Part shown: piece by piece, positions 60,301 to 64,000 of the stretch | Numbering within the stretch: the first letter of the stretch is position 1 | Layout of the letters: every line of letters begins with the position of its first letter | DNA from: CBDDKS01 sp965230335 | Lineage (GTDB): Bacteria > Pseudomonadota > Gammaproteobacteria > Enterobacterales > Kangiellaceae | NCBI GenBank assembly: GCA_965230335.1 | Contig: CBDDKS010000006.1 | Location: 434,001 to 498,000 of the forward strand | Direction of reading: 5' to 3' | Length of the DNA: 64,000 bases | Program-made: the position numbers and the translations under genes | Notes under the pieces: generated by a model | What the model saw: only the letters and a program-made list of their open reading frames with translations | Database searches by the model: none | What the model was told of the DNA's origin: nothing

Positions 60301-61119
60301 GTAATACAATAAATTTTTAATTAAATCATCAGGTATTTCATCATTTAAGGCTTCTGTTCCAATATCAGCCAAACGTTTAATATGCCGTTCAATTTTACCT
60401 AATAGTGCATGAATTGCCGGCTCTTTAAATTGCTTGCTATTTTCAACAAGTGCCAGTAAAAAACCATCAGCAACCCACCATAAATGGGCGACTGGATAAC
60501 CTTTTGTTTCCACTTCAAGCTTAACCAGCACTCTATGCATCCATTGCACACATTCTTGAATATTTTGTCCTTTCATAACACCTAACAAACTTTTTTGATA
60601 TTTATGTCGTAGTTTTTTTGCCTGTTCCTTAAAATCACTTCCATCAGCTATCACCTGTTCACCTTTAGAATCAGGTGGTTGTATACCTTGAATATTAGGT
60701 GCAAAAATAGCACTTTCTGACAGAGGTGCAACTTTACGACAAGCTCTTAATTCATTGAGTAATGGTAATAATAAAACAGGGAGATCTTTATGACCTTCAT
60801 TCACTCTATCCAGATAACCCGGTAAATGAAGTAAACTATTCATTAAAACTTCAAGTGCTTTATCCTTATCACCAAATTTATTTTGCTCAATACTCGTTGC
60901 AAAAGTTTCCATTTCCTCTACAAGTAATACTGCACCATGAAACTCCAGCATTTCTAACGTACCACGAACCTGATGTAAGCAATTGACACAAAAGCGAATA
61001 TGCGTCACATCGCTATCATTTTCTGCATATGCTTCCAGACCTTGACGGGTCTGCTCAAGCATTTTATCGATTTCTTTTCGAACCCATCTCAATCCTAATT
61101 GTTCGTTTTTGTTAGTCAT
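54394..61119 (-). CDS. chpA: Hybrid chemotaxis histidine kinase ChpA
   Basis: 2241 residues. An N-terminal Hpt-like helical domain lacks the canonical motif (HQVRGT near residue 49). Five HTLK motifs follow at about 665 (HTLKGSG), 861 (HTLKGSA), 1003 (HTLKRGA, degenerate), 1270 (HTLKGSA) and 1467 (HTLKGGA), with acidic linkers. The CheA kinase core has HMLRNAMDHG (about 1828), DDGRGLN and GRGVGMDVV; then a CheW domain and a C-terminal receiver (MVVDDSITVRK at about 2121, LLDIEMPRMDG). It is the core kinase of the type IV pilus chemosensory system and controls twitching and cAMP or pilus retraction in relatives. Confidence 0.93.
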   Translation of the reverse strand: MTNKNEQLGLRWVRKEIDKMLEQTRQGLEAYAENDSDVTHIRFCVNCLHQVRGTLEMLEFHGAVLLVEEMETFATSIEQNKFGDKDKALEVLMNSLLHLPGYLDRVNEGHKDLPVLLLPLLNELRACRKVAPLSESAIFAPNIQGIQPPDSKGEQVIADGSDFKEQAKKLRHKYQKSLLGVMKGQNIQECVQWMHRVLVKLEVETKGYPVAHLWWVADGFLLALVENSKQFKEPAIHALLGKIERHIKRLADIGTEALNDEIPDDLIKNLLYYVAKSNSKNKKIIELQETFKLKEVLPEENIVAEERRKMSGPDSGAISNVISAINDDLINVKDSLDLFVRGDDKNNTKLEGLIPNLQKIGDTLGVLGLGIPRDVIKQQIETLNKAIESGDTISDALIMDVAGALLFVEANLSNAKLSDTSDSHEISDEAFTAQQESVSAEAQFDDAKLQLLKESYVNLQKVKERIIDFIASSFNIQLMRPIPELLSEIQGGLKIIGFDDVSNMLGGVHKYILENLLNQKTQPSETVMDALADILTSIEYCLENYAEIGSIAFDSVLSAAQNSYDIILAETERSSDAPEIQESEPEVIAEVSGDEVVQEHSQETPLQTDNITEKSYDESLIDDEVLEIFIEEAEEELESISKLLPQWIDDTSDEETLSTLRRSFHTLKGSGRLVGASVVGELAWTFEDMLNRVIEGSLQPDLEIFGCLREVKDMMPTLVEDFSNKVEASIDPSSLMKKVKAITKGMSITDEGDLIEKAVDVSQEPEESEVDKAAALIVEESSEEETEIVDETPEEAELEQERYENKGVEETILDDMEDFDPVLLDIFINETETHLKVLDNFCQGYLSGNEQQDSDDLLRALHTLKGSAHMAEVDEVVKVVHPFESLVREYKQRDMNLEQEIVDQIPSVLDYMYNCINSLRQRERYSSNLGDELAQQFNQRKNHLLEKLGTDESEFKPKINRDPELLEIFLAEGMDIVTESQQLLNGLKEGTTVESKQNLQAEMHTLKRGANMAMLSEIEEIAAALEKYFSLDSQEDDYYDLGHKSLEQVLEQLNLVAIDHALPNPSDIISPLEAWLSDTPGAIEETTEELKEDSSIDDNPENESTIDEILLPDQVLDTNDLVEDDQSVELAEENQTLEEVDSISELLEEQETFNDVELPEISELSEIDEISEVEDIVESVEEEMDIIENVSNEMIGASEVTVSDKDIEEHISETIRPEDVHEVDDEIDEELLEFFLEEAEELFEEIDDRLSNWKQKPKDLVHTNNLQRHFHTLKGSARMAGVMSLGNLAHALEDMFERLANETLDSSDNHMALSEKSLDVLRKACEDLRQHHHCHIDEGLISDVKASLDPNWKPESTITIEEDQVSEPAEDIISEATSEVTLEVSEPSQDTETAAPLVSEEMPLDGVSVSNEDALVELIDLDEDGLEVFEIYLEEAEEILENMDDALQVWSGNVKDKDAIETLQRSLHTLKGGARLSGLTALGNLTHELESYFELVSTDTISPDSEHVRFVMKGYDVLQSMIDEVKTERKLTIPVDYMTQLQGVIKGGDLKDIISSAEDSKVQPISDESHDAAEVEYAFEESSDTTEFSDEQEKTTEKEAETSVVESAMAASRSAKVVPLVPQAKQDDEKRRPKQQEQVRIAADQLENLVNLAGETSIFRTRLDQQVSVLRLNLEEMNQTVERLREQLRVLEIETDAQIEYRLEIAGQDYQDFDPLEFDRYTRQQELTRILGESASDLVNLKESLDALASDSETLLLQQGRVNTEMQERLMRTRMVPFESLVPRLRRIVRQIGNELGKTVDLAINADGEMDRTILEKMIAPIEHMLRNAMDHGIESPEERKAVGKTEAGKVRIRLYREGAEVFIEIQDDGRGLNIKAIREKAIERGLISSQTSLTDHELQQLIFEAGFSTAESVTQISGRGVGMDVVSSEIKQMGGVVEIDSVEGKGTTFTVKLPFTVSVNQALMVQVGDDIYAIPLTNIEGIVRVSPYEVQEFYDNPNSRFEYAGMSYTMRYMGQLLDHNKSADLTGVTKPLPILLLHGTDHPTAIQVDELMGSREIVVKSVGQQLSLLSGLSGATILGDGRVVLILDVPALTRRVEAIQDEDITQVAAVVPEARAPRVMVVDDSITVRKVTQRLLNRHDYEVFTAKDGVDALNVLHDNKPDVMLLDIEMPRMDGFELATIIRHDETLKDLPIIMITSRTGEKHRQRAESIGVNHYMGKPYNEVDLLQTIEALLPSGMLH

Positions 61120-61139
61120 TCTAACCCCATATTACTTTT

Positions 61140-62024
61140 TTAATTCTCATCTATTTTTGTGTAAGCCTGGCAGTGCTTAGTGGCAACCTTCTCAATGGAA
61201 GGGAAAGATATATTATTAAGTTCTCCAGCACCCAAAACCAGCAAACCTCCAGGTGAAAGTCTTTTAAAAAACTGTCTAACAATCTCTTCTCTTCTTTCAC
61301 CTTGAAAATAAATCAATACATTTTGACAATAAATAATATCAAAACTCTGATTTGGCATGGCATCTAATTCCAAAAGATTACTTTGAATAAAACAAGTCCT
61401 ATGACGAATAGTATTGTTTATCTGAAAATAATCATCAGGTAATTTTTCAAAATATTTTCTCAACCAGTTTTCAGGAATTTCCTTTAATTTATTTTTATGA
61501 TAAATACCTTCTCTTGCCTGCGCCAATGATGGAAAACTAATATCAATACCTGTAACACCATAATAAAAACTTCTGCTTTTATCATTCAATGGCCTTGGAT
61601 CCAGCTCATTCATTAAAAAGGCCAGGCTATAGACTTCTTCACCTGTGGAGCATCCAGCACTTAACAACTGTATATTCAAAGGATTGGTATCATGGACATT
61701 GCTTTTCTTTTGACTTACTAGGTTTTGAATGTGGCTTTGCACTAACTCTGCAGAAGCTTGGTCTCTAAAAAAACGTGTTTCATGTACAGTCAGCAAATCG
61801 ACCAAACTCACCCATTCAATAGCTGAACCGACACCTGACTCTAAACTTTTATAATAACTGTCGTAATCTGTATAACCATGTTCCCTCATACGCTGTGCAA
61901 GGCTTGTCATTAAAAAAGATTTTCTATTTTCTGATAACCAGACACCTGTACGTTTTTCCAACAAATCCCGCCATCTCAAAAACTCTTTTGAGTCCATTTC
62001 GGGTAAACTTTTGACAACAGCCAT
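61140..62024 (-). CDS. pilK: Chemotaxis methyltransferase CheR/PilK
   Basis: 294 residues. Methylates receptor glutamates using SAM. The N-terminal helical domain (about 10-80) is followed by the methyltransferase: VSLVDLLTVHETRFFRD, IQLLSAGCSTGEEVYSLAF (SAM loop), GIDISFPSLAQAREG, FDIIYCQNVLIYF. Lies between pilJ and chpA, so it is PilK rather than a flagellar CheR. Confidence 0.92.
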   Translation of the reverse strand: MAVVKSLPEMDSKEFLRWRDLLEKRTGVWLSENRKSFLMTSLAQRMREHGYTDYDSYYKSLESGVGSAIEWVSLVDLLTVHETRFFRDQASAELVQSHIQNLVSQKKSNVHDTNPLNIQLLSAGCSTGEEVYSLAFLMNELDPRPLNDKSRSFYYGVTGIDISFPSLAQAREGIYHKNKLKEIPENWLRKYFEKLPDDYFQINNTIRHRTCFIQSNLLELDAMPNQSFDIIYCQNVLIYFQGERREEIVRQFFKRLSPGGLLVLGAGELNNISFPSIEKVATKHCQAYTKIDEN

Positions 62025-62046
62025 AGGAATAACACCTATTCACTGA

Positions 62047-64000
62047 TTAATAATTAGGTAATTTGAAACCAGCAACAGAATTACGTAATTCATCTGCCAG
62101 TTCTGCAAGTTTACCGATACTGCTCGCAGTATTGACAGTACCTTGCAGTGTTTGATTGGTAATTTCCTGGATAACATTCATCGTATTGGATACATGACCT
62201 GCTGATGCAGCTTGTTGACGTGCGGCATTGGATATATTTTGAATTAATTCAGCAAGATTACTGGATACACGTTCAATTTCTTCCAGAGCAACACCCGCAT
62301 CCTGGGCCAGTCTCGCACCTCTTACCACCTCAGCTGTTGAGGCTTCCATCGAAATAACCGCTTCGTTTGTATCTGTTTGAATGGTTTTTACCAGAGCTTC
62401 AATTTGTTTTGTTGCATTACCAGATCGTTCCGCAAGTCGTTGTACCTCATCGGCAACCACCGCAAAACCACGACCAGCTTCACCCGCCATCGATGCCTGA
62501 ATCGCTGCGTTCAATGCCAGAATGTTTGTTTGGTCTGAAATGTCGTTAATCAAGGATACGATATCACCGATTTCCTGTGATGATTCGCCCAGTCGTTTAA
62601 TCCGTTTTGATGTTTCTTGAATCTGCTCACGAATAGTGTCCATACCACGAATGGTATTACGTACCACTTCTGCACCTTTTTTAGCGATATCCACCGATTT
62701 TTCCGCAACCTGAGAAGATTCAGCAGCATTGGCAGAAACCTGCTCGATAGAAACGGCCATCTCGTTAATCGCAGCAGAAGCACCGGTAATTTCCTGTGCC
62801 TGATTTTTAGAAGCCTGTGCCAACTCATTCGAAATCCCTTGTGTTTCTTCTGTTGCATTGGATAATCTGGCAACCGAGTCATTAATGGTTGAAACCAAAC
62901 TTCTCAATTGATCGATGGTGTAATTCATCGCATCGGCAATGGCGCCAGTAAAATCTTCTGTTACCGTTGCATTTGCCGTTAAATCACCATCCGCCAAGCC
63001 TTCCATTTCATCAAGTAATCGAATAATCGCCTGCTGGTTTCTTTCATTTTGTTCACGTTCACGTTCAGCTTGTGTTCTTGCTCGACCTTCCCGTTTTTTA
63101 TCACTACTACGAATTTGTAATGCCAGGGTAATCAATAAAATTAAAATAAATATACCACCAGCAGCTGAATAATAGGGATGACCGGAGGTTAAATCCATTC
63201 TCTGTCCATAGTTCACATAAGCATCCAACAACTCTTTAGAATCACTCTCTAAATGTCTGGACAAATTAAAAATATTAATTTCTGCTTTTTGTACATCAAA
63301 CAATGCTGCCGTAGAACTAGAAACAATACTCACATCTGCTTGTATCGGTTCAAATTCTTCTTCAATTTTTTTCAAGTACTCAACAGCCCGTTTATTTCTA
63401 ACTCTTGGAATACCTAACATTTCCTCGCCAGTTAGCATGGCATCTAAATTATTTTTAAACACATTTACGTCAGTTTTAAAATTTTCAGAAGCTGCTGTTT
63501 TTGCTTTTTCACGTTCAGTCTCACCATCATCGCTTTCTTTGTCGGCTATAGCATCTTCTGATTTTTCAACAGATAATACTTCTGCAAAACTACTAATAAT
63601 TCGCTCAGCATGTTGCAATTGACTGGTTGAGGTAAATATCATTTGACTGGATGCACCACTATCCAACAGTATTTCATTGACTTGAGAATATAAAAACTGA
63701 ATATTGGGAATTTTATTCGACAATTTATTACGTAAATCATAAAGCTCCTTGATCAACTCTTCATTATTAACAATCATTTCAGCCGATTTGGAGACTTTTT
63801 CCCATCGATTAATTAATACATTTAATTCATTTTTTTGAATGTCATTAGGTGTTTTATCAATTTGCGTGACAATATTTTTTGCCCCGGTTACCTTTTGTAA
63901 ATCGTTTAATGCAAAATTAAAGTTTTTAATTGATTTTCCCAGTTGTTTACAGGCCTTTTCCTCACCCTTAACACACTCAGCAGCCTGTATGGTAATTTTA
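62047..64000 (-). CDS. pilJ: PilJ-like methyl-accepting chemotaxis protein (5' partial)
   Basis: The frame is open through the right edge with no stop over 223 bases beyond the ATG at 63777, and the extra codons (for example [18 protein letters not shown]) continue the sensory domain, so the start lies outside the window. One transmembrane helix (about residues 206-226 counted from that ATG) precedes a charged linker and the signalling domain, whose tip reads [20 protein letters not shown] followed by [18 protein letters not shown]. The receptor feeds ChpA. First visible gene of the leftward operon. Confidence 0.93.
   Translation of the reverse strand, partial: KITIQAAECVKGEEKACKQLGKSIKNFNFALNDLQKVTGAKNIVTQIDKTPNDIQKNELNVLINRWEKVSKSAEMIVNNEELIKELYDLRNKLSNKIPNIQFLYSQVNEILLDSGASSQMIFTSTSQLQHAERIISSFAEVLSVEKSEDAIADKESDDGETEREKAKTAASENFKTDVNVFKNNLDAMLTGEEMLGIPRVRNKRAVEYLKKIEEEFEPIQADVSIVSSSTAALFDVQKAEINIFNLSRHLESDSKELLDAYVNYGQRMDLTSGHPYYSAAGGIFILILLITLALQIRSSDKKREGRARTQAEREREQNERNQQAIIRLLDEMEGLADGDLTANATVTEDFTGAIADAMNYTIDQLRSLVSTINDSVARLSNATEETQGISNELAQASKNQAQEITGASAAINEMAVSIEQVSANAAESSQVAEKSVDIAKKGAEVVRNTIRGMDTIREQIQETSKRIKRLGESSQEIGDIVSLINDISDQTNILALNAAIQASMAGEAGRGFAVVADEVQRLAERSGNATKQIEALVKTIQTDTNEAVISMEASTAEVVRGARLAQDAGVALEEIERVSSNLAELIQNISNAARQQAASAGHVSNTMNVIQEITNQTLQGTVNTASSIGKLAELADELRNSVAGFKLPNY

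Overview
The window is chromosomal DNA of a gammaproteobacterium with low GC (roughly 40 % by eye). Marker genes and synteny place it: the rsmI / lpoA-yraN-diaA-dolP block, the ycgL-ycgM-ycgN block, cmoA-cmoB, lolC-lolD, the rpsF-rpsR-rplI-dnaB-alr order, and a type IV pilus chemosensory (Pil-Chp) operon. I cannot fix the order or genus from sequence alone. Coding density is high and I saw no rRNA, tRNA, CRISPR array, transposase or prophage. Both edges cut genes: an EgtD-like methyltransferase at base 1 and a PilJ-like chemoreceptor at base 64000.

Layout. 1-7.6 kb: EgtD-like methyltransferase, ComEC, a DUF2062 protein, LolD/LolC, a PilZ protein and a small exported protein. 7.6-13 kb: an unknown exported protein, then alr, dnaB and the rplI/rpsR/rpsF ribosomal genes, all leftward. 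13-18.3 kb: a von Willebrand factor A membrane protein and an acidic membrane protein whose reading frame is broken by a 25-bp tandem duplication, then a beta-propeller lipoprotein. 18.4-24 kb: a tiny CxxC protein, the ycgN/ycgM/ycgL cluster, cmoAB and a degenerate HD-GYP protein. 23.7-26.7 kb: an aminotransferase and an accessory patch with a 52-codon gene, two unknown lipoproteins and two families of direct repeats. 26.9-32.4 kb: rsmI, lpoA-yraN-diaA-dolP, and a Zur-like regulator with a histidine-rich DUF2796 protein. 32.7-39.7 kb: prfB with its programmed frameshift, lysS, membrane proteins including a CPBP protease, a persulfide-dioxygenase-like metallohydrolase, an LCAT-like lipase lipoprotein, rpmB-rpmG. 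39.9-49.1 kb: an EAL-HDOD protein, a Gld-type ABC exporter, mutM, a lone receiver protein, ahcY and metK. 49.2-64 kb: a leftward operon with PilJ, CheR/PilK, a 2241-residue ChpA, a CheB/ChpB with a 15-bp minisatellite, CheW, a beta-flower-like protein and a GGDEF-EAL protein.

How they fit: a recurrent theme is surface behaviour and cyclic-di-GMP (PilZ, degenerate HD-GYP, EAL-HDOD and GGDEF-EAL proteins plus the complete Pil-Chp signalling core). The rest is mainly translation, envelope assembly (Lol, LpoA, DolP, Alr) and methyl-cycle metabolism (metK, ahcY). The least explained parts are the 25.0-26.7 kb lipoprotein patch and the vWA / frameshifted acidic pair at 13.2-16.5 kb.
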